A stretch of DNA of 34,464 nt from Thermodesulfobacteriota bacterium (GTDB lineage: Bacteria > Desulfobacterota > Deferrimicrobia > Deferrimicrobiales > Deferrimicrobiaceae): NCBI GenBank assembly GCA_040758155.1, contig JBFLWB010000131.1, forward strand, positions 45,817-80,280. Direction: 5' to 3'. Position 1 is the first letter of the stretch. Every line of letters starts with the position of its first letter. Positions 1 through 9,429 of the stretch are shown here, one piece after another. Made by a program: the position numbers and the translations under genes. The notes under the pieces were generated by a model. The model searched no databases. It saw only the letters and a list, made by a program, of their open reading frames with translations, and was not told the DNA's origin.

Positions 1-815
1 ACCACCGAGAAGATGTAGTCGGTGTGCATCTCGGGGAGGTAGAAGAGCTTCTGCTTCCCCGCGCCCACGCCGGTGCCGAGGAGCCCGCCGTTGGAAAACG
101 CGATCAGCGACTGCACCACCTGGTACCCTCCGGCCTGCGCCTGCGAGAACGGGTCGAGGAACGCCTGCAGCCTCGCCATGCGGTACGGTTTGGCCGCGAT
201 CAGCGCCGCGGCGCCCGCGACCCCCGCGACTCCCGCCAGCGCCAGGTACTTCCACGGGAATCCCGCGAGGAACACGACCGCCAGAAACGAGGTCAGGATC
301 ACGACGACCATCCCGAAGTCCGGCTCCTTCAATATCGCCGCGACGAAGATCCCCATCACGGCGAGCATGGGAGCGAACGCCCGGATCCCCTCTTTCGGAT
401 TCTCCCCCTTCCGGTCGATCGCGTACGCGGCGTAGGCGAGCAGGACGAACTTCGCCAGCTCGGAGGGCTGGAAGTGGAAGAACTTCAGGTTGATCCACCG
501 GGACGCGCCGTTCGCCGCGTGCCGGATGCCGGGGACGAACACCAGGAGCAGCAGCGCGAAGGTGCCCGCCAGAATCGGGAGAATGTTGCGCCGGTAGACG
601 TCGTAGTCCTTCCGCGACAGGTAGGCGGCGAGCGATACGCCCGCCAGGAGGAACAGGATCTGCCGCTTGAGGAAGTAGGCGGGATCCTGCCCGAACCGGT
701 CGGACGAGCCCGCCATGACGTTCGTCGCGCTGTAGATCATCAGGAGCCCCAGGACGGTCAGCGCCAGGGTGCACAGCGCGAGGACCATGGTCTCGTGGCG
801 CTTCCCGATCTTCAT
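1..815 (-). CDS. ftsW: Lipid II polymerase / division protein FtsW, 3' end cut by window edge
   Basis: SEDS-family integral membrane glycosyltransferase that polymerises lipid II at the septum with its partner PBP FtsI, which is encoded in the same cluster. The 271 visible codons begin [15 protein letters not shown] and show several hydrophobic spans, the conserved loop GASRWINLKFFHFQPSELAK (the SEDS signature around the PSE/K motif), and a KEPDFG motif followed by GTGVGAGKQKLFYLPEMHTDY, typical of FtsW/RodA. The start is ATG at 815-813, whose last bases overlap the murD stop (ATGA), so translation is probably coupled. FtsW is preferred over RodA because the gene follows murD in a dcw cluster. 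The C-terminal part, probably 100 or so residues, lies outside the window. Confidence 0.95.
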   Translation of the reverse strand, partial: MKIGKRHETMVLALCTLALTVLGLLMIYSATNVMAGSSDRFGQDPAYFLKRQILFLLAGVSLAAYLSRKDYDVYRRNILPILAGTFALLLLVFVPGIRHAANGASRWINLKFFHFQPSELAKFVLLAYAAYAIDRKGENPKEGIRAFAPMLAVMGIFVAAILKEPDFGMVVVILTSFLAVVFLAGFPWKYLALAGVAGVAGAAALIAAKPYRMARLQAFLDPFSQAQAGGYQVVQSLIAFSNGGLLGTGVGAGKQKLFYLPEMHTDYIFSV

Positions 816-2164
816 TCCGGAAGCTCCAAAACCGCCCGGCGGAACGCCTCGCCGCGCTCCTCGAAATTGCGGAACATGTCGAAGCTGGAGCAGGCGGGCG
901 AGAAGACGACGACGTCTCCCGCGCGCGCCGCCGCGGCGGCGGCCCGCACGGCCTCCGCGAGCGTGCCGGCGGTGACGATCGGCGCCGCCCCCGCGAGCTC
1001 CCCGGCCATCCGGGCGCGCGCCTCCCCCAGGAGCACCACCGCCCGCGCCTTGCGGGAGAGCGGCCCGCGCAGGGGACGGAAATCCACCCCCTTGTCCTTC
1101 CCCCCCGCCACCAGGACCACCGGTTCCGGGAACCCCTCGAGGGCCGCCAGGACCGCGCCGACGTTGGTCCCCTTCGAGTCGTTGTAGTACGAGACGCCCC
1201 GCAGCGTCCGCACGAACTCCACGCGGTGCGGGAGGCCGGGGAACTCCGAAAGCTCCGCCAGGACGTCCTCGCGGGAGACCCCCATCTCCCGGGCGACGCA
1301 GATCGCCGCCAGCGCGTTCTCCACGTTCTGGAGCCCGCGGATCCGCATCGCGCCCCGCGGGTACCGCTCCTCCCCGGCCGGCGTCTTGTACACCATCTCG
1401 TCCCCCGCCAGGAAGGCGCCCTCCGGCAGCTCCCGGGAAACGGAGAACGGGACCTTGCGCGCCCGGACCGCAGCGGCCCGCGAGACGACCTCCGGGTCGT
1501 CGGCGTTGATCACCGCCGCGTCGCCCGAACCCTGGTTGCGGAAGACCGCCGTCTTGGCCTCCGCGTATTGCGCGAAGCCGTCGTAGCGGTCCCGGTGGTC
1601 CTCCGTGATGTTCAGCAGCGCGGCCACCGCCGGCCGGAACTCCCCGATCGACTCGAGCTGGAAGCTGGAGACCTCCACCACGCCCCAGTCGAACGGTTCC
1701 CCGGCGGCGGCGACGAACGGCGTGCCGAGGTTCCCCCCGACGAACACGCGCCCGAACGATCGGGCGGCCATCCCGCCGACCAGCGTCGTGACGGTGGACT
1801 TTCCGTTCGTGCCCGTGATCGCGGCCACCCGGCCGCGGAACCGCCGGTATCCCAGCTCCAGCTCGCCCCACACCGGCACCCCCGCAGCCGCGAGCGCGGA
1901 AAGCGGCAGCTTCCGCCGCGGCACGCCCGGCGACAGGACGACCAGCGCCGTCCCGGAGATGTCCGACTCCTCCAACATTCCCTGCCGGAAGCAGACGCCG
2001 GCCGGGACCGGCTCCCCGAGCGATATCTCCACGGCCTCCCGCGGCCGGTCGTCCAGCAGCAGTACCTTCGCCCCCTCGCCCGCAAGGAGGCGCGCGGACA
2101 GCAGCCCGGACCGCCCCGCCCCGACGACCGCCGCTATTTTCCCCGAAAGGTTCTCCATGCTCAC
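812..2164 (-). CDS. murD: UDP-N-acetylmuramoylalanine--D-glutamate ligase MurD
   Basis: Cytoplasmic Mur ligase that adds D-glutamate to UDP-MurNAc-L-Ala in peptidoglycan precursor synthesis. The 450-residue product has the usual three-domain layout: an N-terminal Rossmann domain (VVGAGRSG near residue 13), the central ATPase with P-loop GTNGKST at 118-124, the VEVSSFQLE and ITEDHRDRY motifs, and a C-terminal ligand domain with YYNDSKGTN and VAGGKDKG. Length is normal. The longest frame starts with GTG at 2164, overlapping the mraY stop as GTGA; an in-frame ATG two codons later (2158) is an alternative. Its stop overlaps the ftsW ATG. Lies between mraY and ftsW, the classic dcw order. Confidence 0.97.
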   Translation of the reverse strand: MSMENLSGKIAAVVGAGRSGLLSARLLAGEGAKVLLLDDRPREAVEISLGEPVPAGVCFRQGMLEESDISGTALVVLSPGVPRRKLPLSALAAAGVPVWGELELGYRRFRGRVAAITGTNGKSTVTTLVGGMAARSFGRVFVGGNLGTPFVAAAGEPFDWGVVEVSSFQLESIGEFRPAVAALLNITEDHRDRYDGFAQYAEAKTAVFRNQGSGDAAVINADDPEVVSRAAAVRARKVPFSVSRELPEGAFLAGDEMVYKTPAGEERYPRGAMRIRGLQNVENALAAICVAREMGVSREDVLAELSEFPGLPHRVEFVRTLRGVSYYNDSKGTNVGAVLAALEGFPEPVVLVAGGKDKGVDFRPLRGPLSRKARAVVLLGEARARMAGELAGAAPIVTAGTLAEAVRAAAAAARAGDVVVFSPACSSFDMFRNFEERGEAFRRAVLELPE

Positions 2165-3237
2165 CGGATCTTCAGCGTGCTGATCGCCAGCAGCGCCAGG
2201 ATGATCGATATGATCCAGAACCGGACGATGATCTTGGGCTCAGCCCACCCCTTCAGCTCGAAGTGGTGGTGGAGCGGCGCCATCCGGAAGATCCGTTTCC
2301 TCCGGGTCTTGTAGGATGTCACCTGGAAGATGACGGACAGCGCCTCGATGACGAAGATCCCGCCCACCAGCGCCAGCACGATCTCCTGCTTCACCATCAC
2401 GGCCACGACGCCCAGCGCGCCGCCCAGGGAGAGCGATCCCGTATCGCCCATGAACACCTGCGCCGGGTACGCGTTGTACCAGAGGAACCCGAGCCCCGCG
2501 CCGGCCAGGGCGCCGCAGAAGATCGTCAGCTCCCCCACGCCGGGCACGTACTGGATCTGCAGGTAGTTGGCGATCTTCACGTTCCCCGCCAGGTAGGCGA
2601 AGAGCATGTAGGTGGAGGCGGAGATGACGGACGGCCCGATCGCCAGCCCGTCCAGCCCGTCGGTCAGGTTCACCGCGTTCGACGCCCCCACGATCACGAA
2701 GACGATGAAGGGGATATAAAGGAAGCCGAGGTCGGGCTGGAGGTTCTTGAAGAACGGGATGGTCACCGTGTCGTCGATCCCGATGTCCATGTAGATGAGC
2801 CCCGCCGCCAGGACCGCCAGGGAGAACTGCAAGAGGAGCTTCCTCCGGGGGCTCAAGCCCTTCGTGTCCTTCTTGATGACCTTCCGGTAGTCGTCGACGA
2901 ACCCGATCGCGCCGAACCCCACCGTCACCAGGACCGCGATCCAGATGTAGGGGCTCGTGAGGTTCGCCCACAGCAGCGTCGGGATGACGGCCGCCAGGAC
3001 GATGAGCACCCCTCCCATCGTCGGGGTCCCCTCCTTGACGAGGTGGCTCTCCGGCCCGTCCCTCCGGATGGTCTGCCCGATCTGCCGCTCGTGGAGGACC
3101 CGGATCAGCCACGGCCCGATCAGGAACGAGATCAACAGCGCGGTGATCGCCGCGTAGATCGTCCGGAACGTGATGTAGCGGAACACGTTGAAGAACGTGT
3201 AGTCCGCGTGGAGCGGGAACAGGAGGTGATAGAGCAT
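2161..3237 (-). CDS. mraY: Phospho-N-acetylmuramoyl-pentapeptide-transferase MraY
   Basis: Inner-membrane enzyme that moves phospho-MurNAc-pentapeptide to undecaprenyl phosphate, making lipid I. The 358 residues are of normal length and contain about ten hydrophobic spans and the family motifs: TMGGVLI early on, the aspartate-rich [33 protein letters not shown] and [13 protein letters not shown] near the end. Start ATG at 3237 lies three bases after the murF TAA (TAA-GGG-ATG), and its TGA overlaps the murD start. Sits in the dcw cluster between the cytoplasmic ligases MurE/MurF, which make its substrate, and MurD. Confidence 0.98.
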   Translation of the reverse strand: MLYHLLFPLHADYTFFNVFRYITFRTIYAAITALLISFLIGPWLIRVLHERQIGQTIRRDGPESHLVKEGTPTMGGVLIVLAAVIPTLLWANLTSPYIWIAVLVTVGFGAIGFVDDYRKVIKKDTKGLSPRRKLLLQFSLAVLAAGLIYMDIGIDDTVTIPFFKNLQPDLGFLYIPFIVFVIVGASNAVNLTDGLDGLAIGPSVISASTYMLFAYLAGNVKIANYLQIQYVPGVGELTIFCGALAGAGLGFLWYNAYPAQVFMGDTGSLSLGGALGVVAVMVKQEIVLALVGGIFVIEALSVIFQVTSYKTRRKRIFRMAPLHHHFELKGWAEPKIIVRFWIISIILALLAISTLKIR

Positions 3238-3240
3238 CCC

Positions 3241-4638
3241 TTAGGCCCAGTCCTCCCGGATGTCGGACGCCACCGCATCCAGCCGCATCCCTCTCGATCC
3301 TTTCACCAGGACCGCGTCTCCCTCCGACAGGAAGCTCCGGAGCGCCGCCCGGAGCGCCTCCCGGTCCGCGTACTCCGCGACGGCCGAGACGTCCATCCCC
3401 CCCTCGCGGGCGCCGCGGGCCGCGTAGGCGGCCTGCGCGCCGAGGGCGAACAGCCGTTCGACCTTCAGGTGCGCCATCAGGTGGCCGATGCGGAAGTGGG
3501 AAGCCGGGGAACTCTCCCCAAGCTCGAGCATGTCCCCGAAAACGACCACGGTCCTCCGCCCGCGCGACAGGGAAGCCAGCGAGCGCAGCGCCGCCTCGGT
3601 GGACGCGGGGTTCGCGTTGTAGCTGTCGTCCAGCAGGAGCCCTCCCCCGCGCAGCGGCACGGCCTGGAAGCGTCCCGGCCCGGAGGCGAAGCCGGCGAGC
3701 CCCTCCTCCATCTCTCCGGGGCGCATTCCCAGGGTGAACGCCACCGCCGTCGCGGCCACGGCGTTCATGAGGTGGTGCTCTCCCGAGACGCCGACGGAGG
3801 ACGAGAACTCGCCCGCCGGGGTCCGGACGGCGATCCGCATCCCGGTGTCGGTCATCGACAGGATCCGCCCGCTGAAATCGTTCATCGGAACGCCGTAGAA
3901 GATCTTCTCGGCGGAGCAGCGGGCCGCTTCCCGGACGACGCGCAGGTCGGTGGCGTTGACCACCGCGGTGCCGTCCGCGGGCAGGGCGCGGAAGAGGTCC
4001 CCCTTCTCGCGCGCGATCCCTTCCATGCTGCCGAGCCCCGCAAGGTGGGCGGGGGCGATGTTCGTGATCAGGGCGATGTCCGGCGCCGCGATCCCCGCCA
4101 GGCGGGCGATCTCCCCGGGCGCGTTGGTGCCCATCTCCAGGACCGCCGCCTCGTGCTCCTCCGAAAGGGCGAGGAGGGCGAGCGGCATCCCGATCAGGTT
4201 GTTCCGGTTCCCCGGATTGAACAGCACCTTCCGCGAGCGGGACAACAGGCAGGAGAGCATCTCCTTCGTCGTCGTCTTCCCCGAGCTGCCCGTGATGCCC
4301 GCCAGCGGGATCCGGCGGTGCCGGAGCCGATGCGCCCGGGCCAGGTCCCCCAGCGCCTCGACGGGATCGCGCACGACGAAGACGGGGCGGCTCCGCGCCA
4401 GCGCCGCCGGGACCTTCTTCGCGCCCGCCTCCGAGACGATCGCGGCGAGCGCCCCCTTCCCGAAGACCTCCTCCACGAAGTCCGCGCCGTCGGCCCGCTC
4501 CCCGGGGAGCGCGACGAAGACCGCCCCCGGCCGGACCTGCCGGCTGTCCGTCGTGACCTCGCCGATCGGGTCGGGCACGGAGAACCCCGACGCCTCCCGC
4601 AGCGGGTGGATCGCCCCGATCACCTCGGGGAGCGTCAT
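3241..4638 (-). CDS. murF: UDP-MurNAc-tripeptide--D-Ala-D-Ala ligase MurF
   Basis: Adds D-Ala-D-Ala to UDP-MurNAc-tripeptide, the last cytoplasmic step before MraY. The chosen product is 465 residues starting MTLPEVIGAIHPL, with the SRQVRPGAVFVAL N-terminal motif, ATP loop GSSGKTT at 117-123, NPGNRNNLIGMPLALL, EMGTNAPGEI, and DDSYNANPAS in the C-terminal domain. An upstream in-frame start at 4719 is rejected: it would add 27 residues unlike the family, all inside murE. ATG at 4638 follows the murE TAG by one base (TAGGATG) with a G-rich ribosome-binding stretch just upstream. The same TAGGATG junction occurs between ftsL and ftsI. Confidence 0.96.
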   Translation of the reverse strand: MTLPEVIGAIHPLREASGFSVPDPIGEVTTDSRQVRPGAVFVALPGERADGADFVEEVFGKGALAAIVSEAGAKKVPAALARSRPVFVVRDPVEALGDLARAHRLRHRRIPLAGITGSSGKTTTKEMLSCLLSRSRKVLFNPGNRNNLIGMPLALLALSEEHEAAVLEMGTNAPGEIARLAGIAAPDIALITNIAPAHLAGLGSMEGIAREKGDLFRALPADGTAVVNATDLRVVREAARCSAEKIFYGVPMNDFSGRILSMTDTGMRIAVRTPAGEFSSSVGVSGEHHLMNAVAATAVAFTLGMRPGEMEEGLAGFASGPGRFQAVPLRGGGLLLDDSYNANPASTEAALRSLASLSRGRRTVVVFGDMLELGESSPASHFRIGHLMAHLKVERLFALGAQAAYAARGAREGGMDVSAVAEYADREALRAALRSFLSEGDAVLVKGSRGMRLDAVASDIREDWA

Positions 4639-4639
4639 C

Positions 4640-6139
4640 CTACCGCCCTGAGGCAAGCACATCCCGAACCGCCTGCCGGTCGTCGAACGGCAGGCGCCGG
4701 TCCCCGACGATCTGGACATCCTCGTGTCCTTTCCCGACGATCGCGACGGTGTCCCCCGCCTCCGCGAGGGACACGGCCGCCGCGATCGCCGCTTTCCGGT
4801 CTGTGATCTTCAGGAAATACCCGTCGTCCCATTCCACCGGCCCGCGCGCCTCCATGAGCCCCTCGGAGGTCAGCCCCGGCAGGATGTCGGCGATGATCGC
4901 CTCGGGGTCCTCGTTCCGCGGGTTGTCGGAGGTCACCACCACGACGTCGGAGCGCAGCGCGGCGACCCGGCCCATCACGGGCCGCTTCCCGCGGTCCCGG
5001 TTCCCCCCGCAGCCGAACACCGTGATGAGGCGGGAATCCGCGAGCCCCCGCAGCGTCGACAGCACCCGGTCCATCCCGTCCGGCGTGTGGGCGAAATCCA
5101 CGTAGATGTGCAGCCCGCGGTCGTTTTCGACCGGCTCCAGCCGCCCCGGGATCGAGCGGACGGAGCCGATCCCCGCGACGATGGCATCCGGCGGCGTGGA
5201 GAGCAGCAGCGCGCCGGAGACGGCCGCCATGATGTTGGAGACGTTGTGCGCCCCGATCAGGGGGGACGACAGGGAGAGGCTCCCCTCCGGCGTCGCGAGC
5301 CGCATTCTGCACCCGTCCCACGACATCGACATCTCCAGCGGGAACACCTCCCACGACCGGGAGAACCCGAAGGTCAGCGCCGAGGGAAGCTCCTGCGCGA
5401 GCCGCTCCCCGTAGGGGTCGTCCCCGTTCAGCGCGATGCCCGCGCGCTTCCCGCCCGAAGGGAGGAACTCCCGGAAGAACCTCGCCTTGGCGCGGAAATA
5501 CGATTCCATGTCGCCGTGGAAATCGAGATGGTCGCGGGTGAGGTTCGTGAAGATTCCCAGGTCGAAGCGGACCCCCTCGATCCGCCCCTGCGCGGCGCTG
5601 TGGGAGGACACCTCCATCACGAGGTCGGTGGCGCCCTCCTTCAGCGACTCCGCCATCAGCGCCTGCAGCTCGTGGGGAAACGGCGTCGTCAGTCCTTTCC
5701 GGAGGACCTTCCCGGCCGCCCGGTACTCGATCGTCCCGATGACCGCGGGCACCCTCCCGGCGGCCCGGAGGATCCCCTCCAGCAGGTACGAGACCGTCGT
5801 CTTCCCGTTCGTCCCGGTGATCCCGGCGACCCGCATCCGCGCCGAAGGGTCGCCGTAAAAGGCGACGGCGGTCCTCCACAGCGCTTCCGCCGTGGAGGGA
5901 ACGCGGACGACCGGCAGGGGAGGCGAAGGGAGGTCCCGCTCCACGAGCGCCGCGGCGGCCCCCGCGCGCGCGGCGGCCTCGAGGAAGTCGTGGCCGTCGG
6001 TCCGGCTGCCGGGCAGCGCCACGAACAGGTCGCCCGGGCGGACGTCGCGCGAATCCACCCGGATGCCGCCGATCTCGATGCCGCCTTGGGAGGCGGGGAC
6101 GGCGGGGATTCCCGCCGGGAGAAGATCCGCCAGCCTCAA
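4640..6139 (-). CDS. murE: UDP-MurNAc-L-alanyl-D-glutamate--2,6-diaminopimelate ligase MurE
   Basis: Adds the third stem-peptide residue. The motif DNPRNEDP in the C-terminal third is the DNPR signature of meso-diaminopimelate-adding enzymes, so DAP rather than lysine is inferred. Other motifs: IRVDSRDVRPGDLFVALPG near the N-terminus, ATP loop GTNGKTT at 109-115, MEVSSHSAAQGR, and FTNLTRDHLDFH. The longest frame starts at 6202, inside ftsI; I chose TTG at 6139, giving (M)RLADLLPAG and 499 residues, because AGGGAG lies about six bases upstream and the TTG overlaps the ftsI stop (TTGA). Followed one base later by murF. Confidence 0.95.
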   Translation of the reverse strand: MRLADLLPAGIPAVPASQGGIEIGGIRVDSRDVRPGDLFVALPGSRTDGHDFLEAAARAGAAAALVERDLPSPPLPVVRVPSTAEALWRTAVAFYGDPSARMRVAGITGTNGKTTVSYLLEGILRAAGRVPAVIGTIEYRAAGKVLRKGLTTPFPHELQALMAESLKEGATDLVMEVSSHSAAQGRIEGVRFDLGIFTNLTRDHLDFHGDMESYFRAKARFFREFLPSGGKRAGIALNGDDPYGERLAQELPSALTFGFSRSWEVFPLEMSMSWDGCRMRLATPEGSLSLSSPLIGAHNVSNIMAAVSGALLLSTPPDAIVAGIGSVRSIPGRLEPVENDRGLHIYVDFAHTPDGMDRVLSTLRGLADSRLITVFGCGGNRDRGKRPVMGRVAALRSDVVVVTSDNPRNEDPEAIIADILPGLTSEGLMEARGPVEWDDGYFLKITDRKAAIAAAVSLAEAGDTVAIVGKGHEDVQIVGDRRLPFDDRQAVRDVLASGR

Positions 6140-8166
6140 CGCTTCTCCCTGCCCGCGGAAGCCGTCACCGGCCCGCTCTCGGCGCGGAACCGCACCGAGC
6201 ATTCCGCACCGGGGAAGAGGACGGCGCCGGGCGAAGGCGTCTGCTCCCGCGCGATGCCGCTTCCCGAGATGGACAGCCGGACCGGGAACCGGTTCATCAT
6301 GTCCACGACCCTCCCCATGGAGAGGCCGGAGAGGTCCGGCATGATCATCTGGCCCGGGGAGGCCGCGGTGGACACCGGGATCACGGACGCCCCCGCGCGG
6401 ACCGGCTGCGCGGGCTTCTCGATCTCCGCGGCCGCGACGGTCTCCGTAGGCTGGATGCCGAGGTAGTACGCGGTCTTCACGGCGATCTGGTTGAACGCCG
6501 GAGCGGCGACCACGCCGCCGTAGACCTGGCCGCGCGGCTCGTCGATCACCACGAGGATGAGCAGCTCCGGGTCCTGCAGCGGAAGGAAGCCGACAAAGGA
6601 CGCGGTCCGCCGGGTGTCGGAGTACCGCCCCGTCCCGGGCTCCACCTTCTGCGCGGTCCCGGTCTTCCCGCCGACCAGGAACCCCTTGATCCGCGCCTGG
6701 GTGCCCGTGCCGTCCCCCTGGACCACGTCCCCCAGGATCTCCCGCATCCGGGCGGAGGTCCTGGGCGAAAGGACCCGGCGCAGCTCCCGGGGCTCTCCGC
6801 GGTACACCGGCGTACCCTCCGGGTCCCGGATCTCCCGCACGACGTACGGCTTCATCGCCTTTCCGCCGTTGACGACCGCGGCCATCCCCGCCGCGAGCTG
6901 CAGCGGCGTCACGGAGATCCCCTGGCCGAAGGAGACCGTGGCGCGGCGGATGCGGCTGTTGAAGGCGGCCCGGGAGGGGCTGATCCCCTGGACCTCCCCC
7001 TTCAGCTCGATGCCGGTGCGCGCCCCGAACCCGAAGGCGCGGATCATGTCGTAGAAACGGTCGCCGTCCATCCGGTCGTTGATCTTCGTGATCCCGATGT
7101 TGCTCGAGTACTTGAGGATGTCCCGCGCGTCGAGCCAGCCGTACTTGTGGGTGTCGTGGATCGTCCTTCCCGCGTAGGCGTACTTCCCGTTCTCGCAGAA
7201 GAACCGGTCCTCCGCCCCGATCGCGCCCAGCTCGAGCGCGGAGGCCAGGGTGAAGACCTTGAAGGTGGAGCCGGGCTCGAAGCTGTCCGTCAGCGGCTGG
7301 TTGCGCCGCGCCTCCGCGGGCGCGCCGTTCGGCGCGTTCGGGTTGAACGTCGGCGCCGTGGCCATCGCCAGGATCTCGCCGGTCTTCGGGGAGAGGACCA
7401 GCGCCATCCCGCCCCGGGCGCGGTACTTCGCCACGGAGGCCTGGAGCTCCCGCTCCGCGATGTGCTGGATGTTCCGGTCGATCGTGAGGGTCACGGAGTG
7501 CCCCTTCGAGTCCACGTCCACGGAGGCGCTCGCCGGTACGATGAGCCGCCCCCGGGCGTCGCGCTCGCAGAGGAGATGCGCGCGCTCGCCGCGCAGGTAG
7601 TTGTCCAGCGCCAGCTCGACCCCCTCGATCCCCGCGCAGTCGAGGTTGGTGAAGCCGAGGAGGGAGGCCGCGAGCTCCCGGTTGGGGTAGAACCGCTTCG
7701 GCTCCTCGACGGTCCCGATCCCATCGACGGCGCTCGCCTTCCCCCGGGCGCCCGGGTCGAGGGCGGCCAGCGCCTGCTTCACTTCGAGGACCGCCTCGTC
7801 CGCGGCGGTGGACGGCATCTGCCGGCGGACCCAGACGAAGCCCTTCTCCGACGCGAACAGTTTCCTCAGCTCCGACGCGGGGCGGGACACCCTCGGCGCG
7901 AGGAGCGCCGCGGCCTCCTTCGGGAATTTAAGCTTTCCCGGCTGCACGAAGATCGACTTCGTGGCGATGCTCACCGCCAGCTCGTTCCCCATCCGGTCGA
8001 GGATCGCGCCGCGCTTGGGGATCAGGGGGATGGAGGTCCCGTACTGCTTCGCGCTCCGCTCGCGGATCCCCTTCACCCCGAGGACCTGGATGTGGAAGGC
8101 CCGCAGGACGACGAGGATGTAGAGCGAAAGGAGGACCCCGAGGATGAAGCGCGCGCGGGAGGTCAT
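6136..8166 (-). CDS. ftsI: Division transpeptidase FtsI (PBP3) with C-terminal PASTA domain
   Basis: Septal class B penicillin-binding protein that cross-links peptidoglycan, periplasmic and anchored by one N-terminal helix (about residues 7-24). The 676 residues contain the dimerisation domain with RGAILDRMGNELAVS near 52, then the transpeptidase domain with all three active-site motifs: SxxK at 300-303 (SFEPGSTFK), SxN at 354-356 (YSSN) and KTG at 501-503 (GGKTGTAQK). Residues about 607-662 (MIMPDLSGLSMGRVVDMM onward) look like a PASTA domain, making the protein longer than the roughly 590 residues of enterobacterial FtsI. ATG at 8166 follows the ftsL TAG by one base; its stop overlaps the murE TTG. 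Confidence 0.95.
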   Translation of the reverse strand: MTSRARFILGVLLSLYILVVLRAFHIQVLGVKGIRERSAKQYGTSIPLIPKRGAILDRMGNELAVSIATKSIFVQPGKLKFPKEAAALLAPRVSRPASELRKLFASEKGFVWVRRQMPSTAADEAVLEVKQALAALDPGARGKASAVDGIGTVEEPKRFYPNRELAASLLGFTNLDCAGIEGVELALDNYLRGERAHLLCERDARGRLIVPASASVDVDSKGHSVTLTIDRNIQHIAERELQASVAKYRARGGMALVLSPKTGEILAMATAPTFNPNAPNGAPAEARRNQPLTDSFEPGSTFKVFTLASALELGAIGAEDRFFCENGKYAYAGRTIHDTHKYGWLDARDILKYSSNIGITKINDRMDGDRFYDMIRAFGFGARTGIELKGEVQGISPSRAAFNSRIRRATVSFGQGISVTPLQLAAGMAAVVNGGKAMKPYVVREIRDPEGTPVYRGEPRELRRVLSPRTSARMREILGDVVQGDGTGTQARIKGFLVGGKTGTAQKVEPGTGRYSDTRRTASFVGFLPLQDPELLILVVIDEPRGQVYGGVVAAPAFNQIAVKTAYYLGIQPTETVAAAEIEKPAQPVRAGASVIPVSTAASPGQMIMPDLSGLSMGRVVDMMNRFPVRLSISGSGIAREQTPSPGAVLFPGAECSVRFRAESGPVTASAGREKR

Positions 8167-8167
8167 C

Positions 8168-8503
8168 CTAGCGGATGACCCCTTCCATCCGGGGATCCAC
8201 CATCCCGAGCTGGTTGCGCGCGATCGCGTCGATGCGCGACGGGCTCTTCAACGCAAGGATCTCGGTCCGGAGGACGTCCTTCTCCATCTGGAGCGTGCGC
8301 TTCTCGTCCAGCGCGGAGGAGACCCGGTATCCCGTCCGGATGTACTGGCCGGAAAGCCAGACGTTGAAAAGGCCGATCCCGAGCAGGAAGGCCAGCAGGA
8401 GAACGAATCCCTTGCGGCGGGGGACCGCGGGGATCGGCGGCGGCTCTCTCCGGATCTCCGAGATGATGTACACCCCGTTGCCCACAGTGATCTTCGTCGT
8501 CAT
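8168..8503 (-). CDS. ftsL: Cell division protein FtsL-like
   Basis: Small bitopic divisome protein, 111 residues, in the usual position between rsmH and ftsI. It has a basic cytoplasmic N-terminus (RREPPPIPAVPRRKG), one membrane span at about 33-50 (FVLLLAFLLGIGLFNVWL), then a heptad-rich periplasmic segment (VSSALDEKRTLQMEKDVLRTEILALKSPSRIDAIA) expected to form a coiled coil with FtsB/DivIC-type partners, and the closing LGMVDP motif typical of the family. The gene is hidden at the end of a much longer open frame that runs antiphase through rsmH. The real start is ATG at 8503, overlapping the rsmH stop as ATGA. Sequence conservation in this family is low, so the call rests on architecture and position. 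Confidence 0.88.
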   Translation of the reverse strand: MTTKITVGNGVYIISEIRREPPPIPAVPRRKGFVLLLAFLLGIGLFNVWLSGQYIRTGYRVSSALDEKRTLQMEKDVLRTEILALKSPSRIDAIARNQLGMVDPRMEGVIR

Positions 8504-9426
8504 GTCCCCTCCTCCTCCCCCGTCGTCCTGCATGCCGCCCGGAGCTTGGCGCTCCGCGCCCTCGGGTTCTCCCGCGCTTCCGTCTCCGTCGGGACGACCG
8601 GCTTGCGGGTCAGCAGCCGGATCGCCGCCGGGACGACTCCGCCTCCCTGCGCAGCCTTTCGGAACGCCGTCTTCACCATCCGGTCCTCGAGCGAATGGAA
8701 GCTGATCACCGCAACCCTTCCTCCCGGGGCGAGATGCTCCGGGAAGGCGTCGAGGAAGGCCCCGAGCGAGTCCAGCTCCCGGTTCACCGCGATCCGCAGC
8801 GCCTGGAACACCCGCGTCGCCGGATGGATGTCCCTGGGCCACGCCTTCCGCGGGATCGCGGAGGCGACCAGCCCCGCGAGCTCCGTGGTCGTCCGCACCG
8901 GCTCCCTCTCCCTCCGCTCCACGATCCTCCGCGCGATCCTGCGGGAGAACCGCTCCTCGCCGAACCGGTAGAACAGGTCGGCCAGCTCCTTCTCCCGCGC
9001 TTCGCGGAGGATCTTCTCCGCGGTCGGCCCGCCCCCCCCGGGGTCGCGCCGCATGTCGAGCGGCCCTTCCTCCCGGAACGTGAATCCCCGGGACGGGTCG
9101 TCGAGCTGGAGGGAGGAGATCCCGAGGTCGAGGAGCATCCCGTCGAACATCCTCCCGCCGGCCGCTTCCCGCAGCGCGTCGAAGTCGGAGAAATCCGACC
9201 GCACCGTCCGGACCCACGGAAACGGCGCCAGCAGCGAAGCCGCCGCCTCCAGCATCGAGGGATCCTCGTCCGCGCAGATCAGGAGCCCTTCCGGCCCGAT
9301 CCTCCGGGCGATCTCCGCGGCGTGCCCCCCGGCCCCGGTCGTCCCGTCGAGGAAGACTTCGCCGGGAGCGGGCGCAAGCAGTCCCAACGTCTCCTGGAAA
9401 AGAACGGGGATGTGGCCGGTCGCCAC
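8500..9426 (-). CDS. rsmH: 16S rRNA (cytosine1402-N4)-methyltransferase RsmH
   Basis: SAM-dependent methyltransferase (formerly MraW) modifying C1402 in the decoding centre of 16S rRNA, the standard second gene of dcw clusters. The 308-residue product begins with the family signature HIPVLFQETLGLLAP, then the SAM-binding loop FLDGTTGAGGHAAEI, DEDPSMLEAA, DGMLLDLGISSLQLDDPSRGFTF and, near the end, RVAVISFHSLEDRMVK. Start GTG at 9426 lies three bases after the mraZ TGA; I see no strong Shine-Dalgarno, which suggests reinitiation. The TGA at 8500 overlaps the ftsL ATG. Confidence 0.97.
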   Translation of the reverse strand: MATGHIPVLFQETLGLLAPAPGEVFLDGTTGAGGHAAEIARRIGPEGLLICADEDPSMLEAAASLLAPFPWVRTVRSDFSDFDALREAAGGRMFDGMLLDLGISSLQLDDPSRGFTFREEGPLDMRRDPGGGGPTAEKILREAREKELADLFYRFGEERFSRRIARRIVERREREPVRTTTELAGLVASAIPRKAWPRDIHPATRVFQALRIAVNRELDSLGAFLDAFPEHLAPGGRVAVISFHSLEDRMVKTAFRKAAQGGGVVPAAIRLLTRKPVVPTETEARENPRARSAKLRAACRTTGEEEGT

Positions 9427-9429
9427 GTA

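Noticed and set aside
2263-4806. 847-residue plus-strand open frame opposite mraY and murF
   Set aside because: Arg/Asp/His/Pro-rich composition with no family motif, antisense to two certain genes; an artefact of high G+C, where stops are rare.
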